Under the pieces are notes generated by a model that was not told the DNA's origin, made no database searches, and worked only from the letters and a program-made list of their open reading frames with translations. From positions 62,001 through 126,000 of the forward strand of contig NZ_JBBOUK010000002.1 of the NCBI RefSeq assembly GCF_038006045.1: DNA of 64,000 nucleotides, in the 5' to 3' direction. The stretch comes from Exiguobacterium sp. FSL W8-0210. Lineage in GTDB: Bacteria > Bacillota > Bacilli > Exiguobacteriales > Exiguobacteriaceae. Below are positions 26,445 through 35,681 of this stretch, piece by piece (within the stretch, counting starts at the first letter, position 1; each line of letters starts with the position of its first letter). Both the position numbers and the translations under genes were made by a program.

Positions 26445-26546
26445 ATGAAAAATTTTATGAAGAGTTTAATCGTTACTCTGTATGTATCCTTCTTTTTTCT
26501 CACTATACTACTGGTCTATAAAGGTTATGAACTTTTTCACAACTAA
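26445..26546 (+). CDS. 33-residue single-TM peptide
   Basis: This small frame (MKNFMKSLIVTLYVSFFFL then TILLVYKGYELFHN) has ribosome site TGGAG 9 bases before the ATG. It is followed by a strong hairpin at 26568-26625. It codes for a basic N-terminus, one hydrophobic helix and a short polar tail. Its position between copper genes, with its own terminator, suggests a real small membrane protein, perhaps an accessory of a transporter. No family is recognised. Confidence 0.5.
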   Translation: MKNFMKSLIVTLYVSFFFLTILLVYKGYELFHN

Positions 26547-26567
26547 CTATCGTATTTTTTATAGATA

Positions 26568-26625
26568 AAGGAGCATCTGATTTTCAGCTCACACTTTTTT
26601 GGCATGGCGGCTCTAGATGCTCCTT
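26568..26625. terminator. Bidirectional hairpin terminator
   Basis: AAGGAGCATCT and AGATGCTCCTT form an 11-bp stem with a long loop, between the small peptide gene and the converging copper-storage gene. T-rich sequence follows on both sides. Confidence 0.65.
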
Positions 26626-26643
26626 CATTTTTAATTCTGCACT

Positions 26644-26970
26644 TTAAGCAATTAATTTACGACAGACCGTTGCACATTCATTACAAGCCTCAGCACACTT
26701 TTTACAATGCTCATGATCATGTTTCGAACATTCATCGGCACATCTTTCACAAATTTCAACACAGCTTCTAGCAAGAAGATCGATATTGCTGCTATTTCGA
26801 GAAATAGCTTGTACTAGAAGACTACAAATTTCAGAACAATCTCTGTCTAAACGTATACACTCTACCATCGAAGAAACATGATGTTCACTCAAACATGCAT
26901 CAAAGCATTCATTACACGTCACTATACAGTTGTGTAGAGCACCTAAGATTTCTTGTTGTCCAGTATGCAT
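26644..26970 (-). CDS. Csp-like four-helix-bundle copper storage protein
   Basis: This 108-residue cytosolic protein has cysteines spaced along four predicted helices: CIVTCNECFDAC, CIRLDRDCSEIC, CVEICERCADEC and CKKCAEACNECATVC. This is the DUF326/Csp pattern, in which thiolates lining the bundle core hold many Cu(I) ions. No signal peptide is present, so it should buffer copper inside the cell. Ribosome site GGAGGG lies before the ATG. Neighbours are all copper-related, which supports the call. Confidence 0.9.
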   Translation of the reverse strand: MHTGQQEILGALHNCIVTCNECFDACLSEHHVSSMVECIRLDRDCSEICSLLVQAISRNSSNIDLLARSCVEICERCADECSKHDHEHCKKCAEACNECATVCRKLIA

Positions 26971-27412
26971 TCTAAAATCCCTCCATTTTCATCTTTATTG
27001 GGTTACACAAAGCCTATTTCCTTAGTTTGTGAAGAAAAGATGAAAACAGCCCTCTATTTTTAGTCTACTTTCAACTGACCCATCATTCCGTTTTCTTCAT
27101 GTTCAAGGATATGGCAATGGTACATAAATACCCCTTTTTCTTTGAAAGTCATCTGAATCTTAACTCGTTCGTTCGGTTTTATAGCGATAGTGTCTTTTAG
27201 ACCTGTTTCTTGCTCATCCACTTTCTGTCCGTTTCTCTCTATTACCCTGAATTGGACTCCATGAATGTGGAAGGGATGAGTCATTCCACCCATCATGTCC
27301 TTTTTATTATAGATTTCCCAAATTTCCGTTTCTCCTTTTTTTGATATGCTCCCCAAAAAGTAGACAGTTGAAATAACAAAAACTGTCTACTTTTTTGAAG
27401 GGAGCTTTTTCT

Positions 27413-28090
27413 ATGACTAAATCTAAGTTTTCGTCAGATGAAAAACTACGAATCATTAAGATGTGTGAAGACCGAATCGACTCGATCAAATCGATTGCCT
27501 CGCTCTTCGAGCTTTCAGTCACCACCTTAAATAGATGGAGGACAAAATATCGTACGGGCGGCTCCATGGCACTTCGTAATCGAACAGAGTGGACGCGTTA
27601 TCCGGAAGAACTGAAGATGAAGGCTATACGTGCAGTACTCGACCAAAAGGAATCGCTTATTAGCGCTACGGCACGGTTTGATATCTCGGATAGAAGCCTA
27701 CTTGCGAAGTGGATAGAGAGGTATACTAGTCATAGTACTCAAGGGAAACCATTGAAGGAGCGATCCACTATGACTAAAGGTAGAACCACTACATTCGAAG
27801 AGCGTGTCCAGGCAGTCATGGACTGTATACAGAACAGAAAAGACTATCAAAGCATCATGAAGACCCATCGGGTCTCGTACCAACAAATTTATAGCTGGGT
27901 AAGAAAGTTCGAGAAGGACGGAATCGACGCACTGATGGACCGTCGCGGACGTCAGAAGCCAGTAGAAGAATTGACGGATACAGACCGTTTGGCGTTGGAT
28001 CTGAAACGACTCGAGAAAGAAAATGAGCGTCTACGCATGGAGAACGATTTCTTAAAAAAGTTAGAGGAGATCGAGAGGAGGTCACGTTAA
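27413..28090 (+). CDS. IS3-family OrfA, DNA-binding transposase subunit
   Basis: The protein has 225 residues from the ATG at 27413, after GAAGGGAG. Two helix-turn-helix blocks are visible (CEDRIDSIKSIASLFELSVT and YQSIMKTHRVSYQQIYSWVR), then a leucine-zipper-like coiled coil (LKRLEKENERLRMENDFLKK) used for dimerisation. The tandem HTH and length fit the IS150 group. The frame ends shortly after the AAAAAAG slippery site that leads into OrfB. Confidence 0.93.
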   Translation: MTKSKFSSDEKLRIIKMCEDRIDSIKSIASLFELSVTTLNRWRTKYRTGGSMALRNRTEWTRYPEELKMKAIRAVLDQKESLISATARFDISDRSLLAKWIERYTSHSTQGKPLKERSTMTKGRTTTFEERVQAVMDCIQNRKDYQSIMKTHRVSYQQIYSWVRKFEKDGIDALMDRRGRQKPVEELTDTDRLALDLKRLEKENERLRMENDFLKKLEEIERRSR

Positions 28091-28974
28091 GTCAAATTCG
28101 TCTTCAAGATAAATATGAAGCCATTCAATCATCGGTAGAGCAATTTGGTTACCCGATCATCGCCCTGTGTCACCTCGCTGGAGTCTCGCGCGCTGCCTAC
28201 TACAAGTGGTTACGCCGGATTGGTATACCACAGACTCGTGAGACGGAGAACATGAAAATCATCGAAGAGATGAACGAGATCCACCTTACGGTGAACGGAA
28301 TCTATGGCTACCGACGGATGACATTGAACCTGAAACGTCGTTTCGGAAGAAACGTCAACGCGAAGCGTGTCCGTCGCCTGATGCATGTCGCCGGTATTCA
28401 TTGCGTCATACGCCGGAAACGTCCTTTGTATATTCGTAATCGCCCTCAACAGACTGCAGAGAACATTCTGAACCGTGATTTCAACGCCGCAGGACCGAAC
28501 CAAAAATGGGTGACGGATGTCACGGAACTGAAGTATGGCGCCTCTCAGAAGGCGTATTTGAGCGCCATTCTGGACCTATATGATGGATCCATCCGTGCCT
28601 TCGTTCTTGGGCATTCCAATAATAATCAGCTTGTGTTCGATACTCTTGAACACGCCCTACAGGGCGCATCCGGAAGTCGTCCCTTGCTTCATAGTGATCG
28701 AGGATTTCAATATACTTCTCATGCGTTTCGTCATATGACACGCGTGGCAGGCATTACACAAAGTATGTCTCGGGTTGGAAGATGTATTGATAACGGACCG
28801 ATGGAGTCCTTTTGGGGAGCGTTGAAGTGCGAAAGTTATTATCTACATAAGTTTGCGGAGTTCGACGAACTCCGACTCGCAATCCAGAAATATATTTACT
28901 TCTACAATGAAGAACGATATCAACAACGATTAAACGGCTTGGCTCCATTAGAATACAGAGCGCAAGCCGTTTAA
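28060..28974 (+). CDS. IS3-family OrfB, catalytic part reached by -1 frameshift
   Basis: The reading frame one base back from OrfA is open from the slippery A6G to 28974, about 300 residues. It contains the integrase core with the DDE residues in WVTDVTELKYG, LHSDRGFQYTS and DNGPMESFWGALKCE. A separate start codon is not obvious, so the active transposase is most likely the OrfAB fusion made by programmed -1 frameshifting, as in other IS3 elements. All motifs are intact. Confidence 0.92.
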   Translation, partial: VRGDREEVTLSQIRLQDKYEAIQSSVEQFGYPIIALCHLAGVSRAAYYKWLRRIGIPQTRETENMKIIEEMNEIHLTVNGIYGYRRMTLNLKRRFGRNVNAKRVRRLMHVAGIHCVIRRKRPLYIRNRPQQTAENILNRDFNAAGPNQKWVTDVTELKYGASQKAYLSAILDLYDGSIRAFVLGHSNNNQLVFDTLEHALQGASGSRPLLHSDRGFQYTSHAFRHMTRVAGITQSMSRVGRCIDNGPMESFWGALKCESYYLHKFAEFDELRLAIQKYIYFYNEERYQQRLNGLAPLEYRAQAV

Positions 28975-30441
28975 AGGATTTTTATTATTTGTCCTGTCTA
29001 CTTGACAGGGAGCAGTTCATTTTGCCTGAATATCGATTCTCGTCTTATCAAATTTTTCACCATTAATTTCAACATTTTTGCCCATTCCGAACAAAGTTAA
29101 CTTTTGATTCACTGTAGTCAAGGTCTTTAGCGGCTTTTCATATCCATTTTTCGATGCTAATGCACTTCGGTTCGTCCCTTGTTTATCCTTCAACTTAAAG
29201 TTAACGATTCTTACTCCACTCGTATCAAGTGAAACAGTCTCACCAATTTTTCTTTTTGAAAAGTCTATCACTACCTCTACACGTTCACCTGGACTCAAAT
29301 CAATTTTTTTCACATTTTTTGCTTTCGACATGTAACCACCGTCATCAGCAATTTTTTTAAAGGATGAGCCGTCAGATAACTTCACTGAATAGTTCCGTGC
29401 ATTGGATCCATTTATCAACCTGACTCTAAGTTGCGAATATTTAACGTTAAAATACGGATTAATCGTTCCGTTTACGAGGAGCGTATCGCCTAAAGCACCA
29501 TCTGTTTTTTCTACATCAGCATATCCAAGGACAGTCCTGTTCTTAACTTTTCGATCTTGAAGAATTAATGGAATATCATTTTCACCATATTTTCGAGGTA
29601 GCATCGTCTCTTTAGTTTTTTCATCTTTTACGTATAACAATCCTGCTAATCCCTCGTATACTTGTTCAGCAGTCTTACCCATTGCATGTGGATGAAACCA
29701 CAATGTCGATTCATTTTGCTTCACTTTGAACTTTACTACTTTCGTCTCACCAGCTTTCACAATCTGATGTGGTCCGCCATCTACGGATGATGGTACAACC
29801 AGACCGTGCCAATGGAATGTAGTCTCTTCTGATAAGCGATTCACCGTACGGATTGTCACCGTTTTCCCTCTTTTCAACTCCACTACAGGACCTAAATAAT
29901 TTCCGTTATACCCGAGAGTTTTAGTTTTTTTACCATCTCGGAAGAACTGTGTTTCCCCTTTTTTAGCGACAATCGTGTATTGAATGGAATTTTTGGTTTC
30001 ACGATCGGCTTTTAACATCTTAGGGATGTTTAATCGCCGCTCTTTTTCTTTAGTTGATTTTAAATCGACACTCGCACCATGCCCCATTCCTTCCATCATG
30101 TTTTGATTTGTAGTGCTGTTTCCTCCATTCATCATAGATTTCATGTGTTGTTTGTTATTTGACATAGTACCTTGGGTAAGAAGTAAATACGAACCGCCCG
30201 CTATGATCAGTAGAGTAAAGATACCGATAGTTGCGATTAACCATGTTTTCTTCACATTAATCATTCCTCTCAATCAATTATTATCTTCAACTTAAAGAAT
30301 GATTGTGAAAAAAATATGTCTTTATACAAATCAATTTTATATTCTTTTTCCAATGTGCTACTTGTCTACTCTCTGCAAAGTTTCTGCAAATTTGTGTGAT
30401 AAAGTCTAAGAAAAGTATAAAAAAATTGGAGGTAATTTTTT

Positions 30442-31014
30442 ATGAAATTAAAGAAAAAGATTTTTATGACAACCATGGCTGCTTCACTTTCTTTAGGTCT
30501 TGCTGCTTGTGGAAGCAATGGTGATGATTCTAAATCAACGGGAAGCATGGACAAAAATATGGATGGTATGGATCATTCGACGATGGACATGTCTGGATCG
30601 AAAGAGGTCCCGAAAGGACTACAAGAGGCTAAGGACCCTAAATTTAAAGTAGGCGACATGGCGATGATCAAAGAAGCACATATGGAAGATATGAAAGGGG
30701 CCGAAGCAAAAGTTATAGGCGCTTATGATACTACTGCTTATAGTATTTCTTATGACCCTACAAATGGCGGGAAACGTGTCACAGATCATAAATGGATTAT
30801 TCAAGAAGAGATTGTAGATGCCAAGTCATCGCCTTATGAAGTAGGCGATGAAGTAAAAGTGGACGCGGATCATATGAAAGGAATGAAAGATGCTATGGCT
30901 ACCATCGATTCAGCTAAGCAAACAACGGTGTATATGATTGATTTTGAATCGACTACAGGTGAAAAAGTGAAAAATCATAAATGGGTGACTGAAGACGAAC
31001 TGTCTGCAGAATAA
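30442..31014 (+). CDS. YdhK-family lipoprotein, Met/His-rich with two DUF1541 repeats
   Basis: This 190-residue lipoprotein has lipobox LAACG at about residue 22. A metal-binding-looking linker follows (MDKNMDGMDHSTMDMSG). Two repeats of about 60 residues come next, each with a KVGD start, an HM motif and an ending like TDHKWI or KNHKWV. YdhK proteins are often encoded with copper resistance genes and probably bind copper at the cell surface. Ribosome site TTGGAGG lies upstream. A strong terminator follows at 31021. Confidence 0.88.
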   Translation: MKLKKKIFMTTMAASLSLGLAACGSNGDDSKSTGSMDKNMDGMDHSTMDMSGSKEVPKGLQEAKDPKFKVGDMAMIKEAHMEDMKGAEAKVIGAYDTTAYSISYDPTNGGKRVTDHKWIIQEEIVDAKSSPYEVGDEVKVDADHMKGMKDAMATIDSAKQTTVYMIDFESTTGEKVKNHKWVTEDELSAE

Positions 31015-31020
31015 ACAATA

Positions 31021-31060
31021 GACAAGAGAGGAACGGTTTTTTAACCGTTCCTCTCTTGTC
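31021..31060. terminator. Bidirectional terminator
   Basis: An 18-bp perfect stem (GACAAGAGAGGAACGGTT and its complement) with a TTTT loop lies between ydhK and the converging response regulator. Confidence 0.9.
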
Positions 31061-31075
31061 TTCTTTCTCATTTAT

Positions 31076-31747
31076 TCAAGGGACCCACTTATAACCAATT
31101 CCCCATACTGTCCGAAAGTGGTCTTCAATAGGGAATTCGAGTTTCCTGAGCTTTTCTCTTAAGTTTCGCACATGAGAATCGACGGTTCGTTCATCTGTCC
31201 ATTCATTTGCTAACCATAAACTTGAGAGCAGTTCCTCTCTTGAATAGACACGTTCTGGATTTTTTAATAATTTAGCTAGTAACGAAAATTCCTTTGGCGT
31301 GACTTTGACCAAGTGATTATCGTAATACAGCTCATGGGCGTCTTCATTTAAGATTAGACCCGACGATTCGATTTTTGATCCTGAGGAAACTGTCGTTCGT
31401 CTAAAAATCGATTGAATTCTTGCCTTCAATTCCGCCTCGTCGAACGGTTTCACAATGTAATCATCTGCTCCCAGTTGCAATCCTCTTACGATTTCTTCTT
31501 TTCCGTCGAGTGCTGTCAATAAAATGATTGGTACATTTGAAACTTCTCTTATCCTTTGACAGGTCTCAAAACCATCCATTAAAGGCATCATCACATCTAA
31601 TATGACTAAGTCAGGCTCATCTACATCAATCAAGTTCAAAATCTCTCTTCCACTGTTCAGTTTAATACAGGTATAACTGTCTTGCAGATAAAGTTCGAGT
31701 AGTTCTAACATTCGATTCTCATCATCTACCAAAGCAATGGTTCTCAT
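31076..31747 (-). CDS. OmpR-family response regulator, partner of the adjacent kinase
   Basis: This 223-residue regulator has a receiver domain (ALVDDENRML, LVILDVMMPLMDG, YIVKPFDE) and a winged-helix output domain (WTDERTVDSHVRNLREKLRK, then VWGIGYKW). Its start overlaps the kinase stop by 4 bases, so the two are co-translated. It probably senses copper or envelope stress together with that kinase. It is clearly related to the orphan regulator at 25644-26324. Confidence 0.94.
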   Translation of the reverse strand: MRTIALVDDENRMLELLELYLQDSYTCIKLNSGREILNLIDVDEPDLVILDVMMPLMDGFETCQRIREVSNVPIILLTALDGKEEIVRGLQLGADDYIVKPFDEAELKARIQSIFRRTTVSSGSKIESSGLILNEDAHELYYDNHLVKVTPKEFSLLAKLLKNPERVYSREELLSSLWLANEWTDERTVDSHVRNLREKLRKLEFPIEDHFRTVWGIGYKWVP

Positions 31748-33060
31748 CCTGGAATCCCCCTCAAGTCAATGACAACCTTCAGCCCGTTTTCTACATTAAT
31801 AGCTACAATGGTCCCTTTGTGTGCTTCAACAATTTCTTTCGTAATGGCTAAACCGAGTCCAGTACCTCCTGTTTTGCGATTTCGCGAAGAATCTACTCGA
31901 TAAAAACGATCAAAAAGATACGGGAGTGATTTTTCATCCACGCCGCCACCTTCATCTATAACTTCAATAACGTTTTCATTTAGTTTTAAAAATACGCGTT
32001 TGTTCGCATGTGTATATTTCAGCGCGTTATCGAGTAAATTTAAGAGAACCTGATCAAATCTAGCTTGGTCTATCTCTTTATAGATGGGTGTTTTATTAAT
32101 TTGAAGGATTAATTTCACTTGTTTCTCCTCAAATTTAAAAATTATCCTTTCACTGATTTGTTTTAAGAAATCATTCATCTCTGTGATCTGAGGATCTATT
32201 TGAAAATGTGGCTCTTCCAATCTAGCAAGTTCAAACAAGTCTTCAATCAGTTCTTGAAGTCTTTCGGACTCCTCATAGATGATGTCTCCAAATCTCGATT
32301 CGTCTTTTTGGAGAAGTCCTGCATATCCCTTAATATAGGTAATCGGCGTACGCAACTCATGTGTGATCGAAGTCAGAAATTGCTTTCTTGTATTTTGAAT
32401 ATGGCGTAAATCAATAGATAACTTAGTGATGGCTCGTGCTAAGTCCCCTACTTCGTCGCTTCTCTCAGCTTCTCTGATTTTCAGTACCTCGCCTTGACTT
32501 AACTTTACAGTCGCCTCTTTCATTGATAGAAGTGGTTTTATAATGACATAACTTAAAAAATAAACACTTACTAATAGAAAAAGTACTAATAAGAATAGAG
32601 AAAAAATCACTTGTTGTTTCAATTCCTCCATCAAATGCTGGATATACTTCGTCGGCTCTAACATGATTATTTGACCGCCATCTTCAATAGGACTCGCCGT
32701 CACTAAAAATTTGCCTTTTCTCCAATTTCCTTCTACGATTCCATCTTTTTTTTGAATCCAATCCGGATTCAAAAATCGTTCGGCATCGTTAGATGAGTCG
32801 ACGACTTGATTATTTTTGTCTAAGATAATCACATCAGTCATCGCCTTTTCCTCCATTAAAACGACGTGTTCCACAGTTTGTTTGTCAAAGTTAGTGGAAA
32901 GAACGTCTCGATGACTATTACCTCTCTCTTGAAGGCTCTCCAGTTCACTTTCTACTTGTTGATGTTCAAGAATGTTGTATACGATAGCAGATGAGAGAAT
33001 GAAAATCATGAGAATCCCGAAAAAATAAAATAGCGTTATTTTAAATGAAAGTTTATTCAT
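31744..33060 (-). CDS. Membrane sensor histidine kinase
   Basis: This 438-residue kinase has TM1 at about residues 7-27, an extracytoplasmic sensor region of about 130 residues, TM2 at about 155-178, then HAMP. The HisKA box is SITHELRTPITYIKGY, and the ATPase domain has LLDNALKYTHAN, VIDEGGGVDE and GGTGLGLAI. All catalytic motifs are intact. The sensor domain has no obvious Met/His copper cluster. It is the only kinase in the copper island and may serve both response regulators. Upstream is AAAGGTACC before the ATG. Confidence 0.94.
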   Translation of the reverse strand: MNKLSFKITLFYFFGILMIFILSSAIVYNILEHQQVESELESLQERGNSHRDVLSTNFDKQTVEHVVLMEEKAMTDVIILDKNNQVVDSSNDAERFLNPDWIQKKDGIVEGNWRKGKFLVTASPIEDGGQIIMLEPTKYIQHLMEELKQQVIFSLFLLVLFLLVSVYFLSYVIIKPLLSMKEATVKLSQGEVLKIREAERSDEVGDLARAITKLSIDLRHIQNTRKQFLTSITHELRTPITYIKGYAGLLQKDESRFGDIIYEESERLQELIEDLFELARLEEPHFQIDPQITEMNDFLKQISERIIFKFEEKQVKLILQINKTPIYKEIDQARFDQVLLNLLDNALKYTHANKRVFLKLNENVIEVIDEGGGVDEKSLPYLFDRFYRVDSSRNRKTGGTGLGLAITKEIVEAHKGTIVAINVENGLKVVIDLRGIPG

Positions 33061-33109
33061 AGGGTACCTTTCTCATTTAAGATGATTACATATAAAAAAC
33101 TTTTGAGAT

Positions 33110-33916
33110 TTAGAAAAAAAAGTATTCTTCATTTAGGCGATACACAAAAGGACTTTTATCATTTGATTCTTTTAAAAGGACAATCCCTTGAATATTGCTC
33201 CATAAATAATTAGCGAAATCATAATCACTTAAAATAGCTTCGCGAGTAGAATCCGTCATGAAGCATTCTATTTTTGTAATCGTATACATATTCTTCGAAT
33301 CACGTTGATAATCTAAAGAAAAAGAACCCTTTATGTTAAGCCTTTGAGCAATTATTGCTACGCATTGCTTTAAAATCGAGTTAGAAAACACCTCATATGA
33401 AAGCACCGTATCTTGGTACCGTTCATACTCTTCTCTCATAAAACAACAAATCACTTCATCCGATCGATAATCGATATATGCATCAATTTTACCCATTTTT
33501 ACATCTTCATGCGCCTTCTTTATTTGGTCAAAAGAGTAAGTGAAGGTATTACCTTGAACCGAAAATGAATCTTGAAGTGTTGTTTTATCCCAGTCAAAGG
33601 ATGTTATAAACATTACGTTATTTTCTTTCATTTTTAACTTGTGTTTCGCTAGCGTAGATGCTTCTTGTTCGCTTAAAGGAATAATCCAGTCTATTTTTTG
33701 AAATGTACAATATTCAATGAGATCACTAATATACTCTTCTTCTGATTCTTTTTTTGAAAATGAATCAAAATATTTAAAATCAGGAAGTAGCTTTCGAACC
33801 CATCCTTCTTTTGAAGAAATATGAATCTCTATACCTGAAGGTTTAAGTTGTTTTATGTTCTCCATCACTTTCCAGTTTTCCTCTACTCCCGTTATCAGGA
33901 CATTTTCACGAAACAT
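33110..33916 (-). CDS. ATP-grasp-like protein, probably degenerate
   Basis: The protein has 268 residues from MFRENVLITG at 33916, after GAGGAG. The N-terminal part looks like the pre-ATP-grasp Rossmann-like domain (VLITGVEENWKVMENIKQLK, then IDWIIPLSEQEASTLAKHKL). A shortened grasp-like part follows, with SFSLDYQRDSKNMYTITKIE resembling the metal-site strand of the fold. The usual central ATP-binding segment appears short, so activity is doubtful. It lies between the kinase and ccdA in the same direction. No substrate can be inferred. Confidence 0.5.
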   Translation of the reverse strand: MFRENVLITGVEENWKVMENIKQLKPSGIEIHISSKEGWVRKLLPDFKYFDSFSKKESEEEYISDLIEYCTFQKIDWIIPLSEQEASTLAKHKLKMKENNVMFITSFDWDKTTLQDSFSVQGNTFTYSFDQIKKAHEDVKMGKIDAYIDYRSDEVICCFMREEYERYQDTVLSYEVFSNSILKQCVAIIAQRLNIKGSFSLDYQRDSKNMYTITKIECFMTDSTREAILSDYDFANYLWSNIQGIVLLKESNDKSPFVYRLNEEYFFF

Positions 33917-33953
33917 GTATGATTCATCTCCTCTTGAAATAGAAAATAGAGCG

Positions 33954-34652
33954 TCAGAACCCTCTAAACCCTGTAAAATCAATCAATATTGTAGTTAGTT
34001 TCGTTAGACCATCGAAATACAATATGATACCTAATAAAATCATAAGCCCTCCACCTATTTTTGTAACCTTTGAAGAATACTTCATTAAGTATCTTGATTT
34101 CCCGACCAAAAACGACATTATGAAAAATGGAATGGAGAAACCTAGAACATAAAAGAGCATATATAAAAATCCATTGCCAGGATTTGTGGCAATCAAAGCA
34201 ATAACTCCAGCGAGAATTGGTCCTGTACAAGGAGTCCATCCAGCGGCTGATCCGATTCCGACCAAAAACGTTCCGATATAACCACGCTTTCTTTTTCCTA
34301 AGTTCAATCTTCGCTCTTTAAGTAAAAATGTTGGAGTCCATAGACCAGTTAGAATAACACCAAAGATGAATAAAATAAGCGCACCGCTCATCCGTAAAAC
34401 ATCTTTATACACTATAAAAAAATCAGCCAAGTAGGACGTTGAAAAACCCATCACTAAAAATACGCTCGAAAATCCAAATAGGAAAACTAATGTATGAGGA
34501 ACCCCATTCCAGTTCCACTTTTCATTTTCTTTTAACTCTCTCACTGAAACTCCTGTAATGTAAGATAAAAAAACGGGATATAAAGCTAGACAACATGGTG
34601 AAATGAAAGATAAAAAGCCTGCCCCAAAAGCTAACAAAAAAGATAATTCCAT
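33954..34652 (-). CDS. ccdA: CcdA-type cytochrome c biogenesis / thiol-transfer membrane protein
   Basis: This 232-residue protein has six hydrophobic segments and the family cysteines in GFLSFISPCCLALYPVFLSY and AAGWTPCTGPILAG. CcdA/DsbD-like proteins carry reducing equivalents across the membrane. In metal islands they probably keep exported cysteine-rich proteins such as the PCYCGC lipoprotein reduced. The ATG at 34652 is preceded by GTAGGAGG. It is the last copper-island gene on this side. Confidence 0.9.
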   Translation of the reverse strand: MELSFLLAFGAGFLSFISPCCLALYPVFLSYITGVSVRELKENEKWNWNGVPHTLVFLFGFSSVFLVMGFSTSYLADFFIVYKDVLRMSGALILFIFGVILTGLWTPTFLLKERRLNLGKRKRGYIGTFLVGIGSAAGWTPCTGPILAGVIALIATNPGNGFLYMLFYVLGFSIPFFIMSFLVGKSRYLMKYSSKVTKIGGGLMILLGIILYFDGLTKLTTILIDFTGFRGF

Positions 34653-34882
34653 CAAATTCCTCCTACGTACAAAAAAAACTATTTTTTAGAATATTTATAG
34701 AAAAAGAAATGTGTTTAATTTTTATCATAAAATTTATTTGTGAAAGAACTATGCATTTTTTGATTAAATCTCTTGTCAATTTTTGAAATGAATTTGATAT
34801 ACTTTTTTGTAATATAGTGATGCTATACTCCTTTTAACAAATCGTTCGTCACTGTATCTTTATCTTTAAAGGAGTACAACTA

Positions 34883-35602
34883 ATGAAAAACAAGGTAATA
34901 CTTATTGCTTCTAGTGTCTTACTCACAGCAACTTTTTCGATGCATAGTCCAAAAGTCGAAGCAAGTAGTGCATATAATGTAAAAGTGAAGACAGACGATC
35001 TTCGTGTTCGGACTGGTCCTTCTCTCAATCACAAAATTGTCGGTATCACAAACACTGGCCAGACCTTTTCTTACTTAGGGAAAAAAGGAGCTTGGACAAA
35101 AGTACTTTATAAAGGAAAAGCCCGGTATATCTATAGTTCTTACCTAAAAAAATATAAGAACCACGTTGCCAAAAAAACATCTTATAATAACTCTCTTTTT
35201 GCTTCTCCTACAAAAGGTCGGCTGACCCAAGGATACGGAAAATCTAATGGTGCTTACGGTTATACATTCCATAATGGCGTTGATTTAGCTGCAGCAAAAG
35301 GCACACCCGTCTACGCTTCAGCTAGTGGAAAAATCATTACATCTAAGAACAGCGGTGCATACGGTAAACACGTTATGATCTCACATAATTTACAGAATCA
35401 AAAATACGTAACCGTTTATGCACATATGAATAGTCTTTCGGTAAAAAGTGGTCAGACAGTTTTTAAAGGTATGAAGATTGGCACAGTTGGGAATACAGGA
35501 AACTCGTTCGGAAATCACTTGCACTTTGAGATTCATAAAAACAGTTATAAATACAGCAGTTATTCTGCAGCGAATAGTGTCAACCCCATGAACTATTTGT
35601 AA
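34883..35602 (+). CDS. Secreted SH3 plus M23 peptidase
   Basis: This 239-residue exported wall hydrolase has a signal peptide ending near VEASS at about residue 28. An SH3_3 domain sits at about 32-93 (VKTDDLRVRTGPSLNHKIVG). A LytM/M23 domain at about 110-238 has zinc motifs HNGVDLAA and NHLHFEIH plus YAHMNSL. It cleaves peptide cross-bridges of peptidoglycan. Ribosome site AAAGGAG precedes the ATG. It has its own terminator and is unrelated in sequence to the conjugation hydrolase. Confidence 0.92.
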   Translation: MKNKVILIASSVLLTATFSMHSPKVEASSAYNVKVKTDDLRVRTGPSLNHKIVGITNTGQTFSYLGKKGAWTKVLYKGKARYIYSSYLKKYKNHVAKKTSYNNSLFASPTKGRLTQGYGKSNGAYGYTFHNGVDLAAAKGTPVYASASGKIITSKNSGAYGKHVMISHNLQNQKYVTVYAHMNSLSVKSGQTVFKGMKIGTVGNTGNSFGNHLHFEIHKNSYKYSSYSAANSVNPMNYL

Positions 35603-35605
35603 CCT

Positions 35606-35651
35606 AAAAAAAGAAAAGATGATGTCCTCGGATATCATCTTTTCTTTTTTT
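35606..35651 (+). terminator. Terminator of the M23 peptidase gene
   Basis: A 17-bp stem (AAAAGATGAT...ATCATCTTTT within longer A/T arms) is followed by T residues, directly after the stop codon. Confidence 0.9.
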
Positions 35652-35681
35652 AGTTCATATTAATAGCTGACAAAGTATTAT

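Larger units (their letters stand above)
27342..29021 (+). mobile_element. IS3-family (IS150-like) insertion sequence
   Basis: The element is 1680 bp. The inverted repeats start TGATATGCTCCC on the left and TGAACTGCTCCC on the right, and both share AAGTAGACAG further in. TTT flanks both ends and is the inferred 3-bp target duplication. It carries orfA and orfB joined by an A6G slippery site at 28054-28060. Confidence 0.93.
27060..30264 (-). pseudogene. Multicopper oxidase gene split by an IS3-family element
   Basis: The N-terminal part (29022-30264) has a membrane anchor, a Met/His-rich linker and copper motifs FHWHG and WFHPHA. The C-terminal part (27060-27341) has HPFHIHG and YHCHILEHEENGM. 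Removing the element plus one copy of a TTT duplication restores an open frame reading DIQAKKGETEIWEI, so this was one gene of about 500 residues until recently. The intact enzyme would oxidise Cu(I) outside the membrane. As it stands, the second half lacks a plausible start, so the oxidase is inactive. The start may be the ATG at 30264 or a nearby GTG. Confidence 0.92.
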
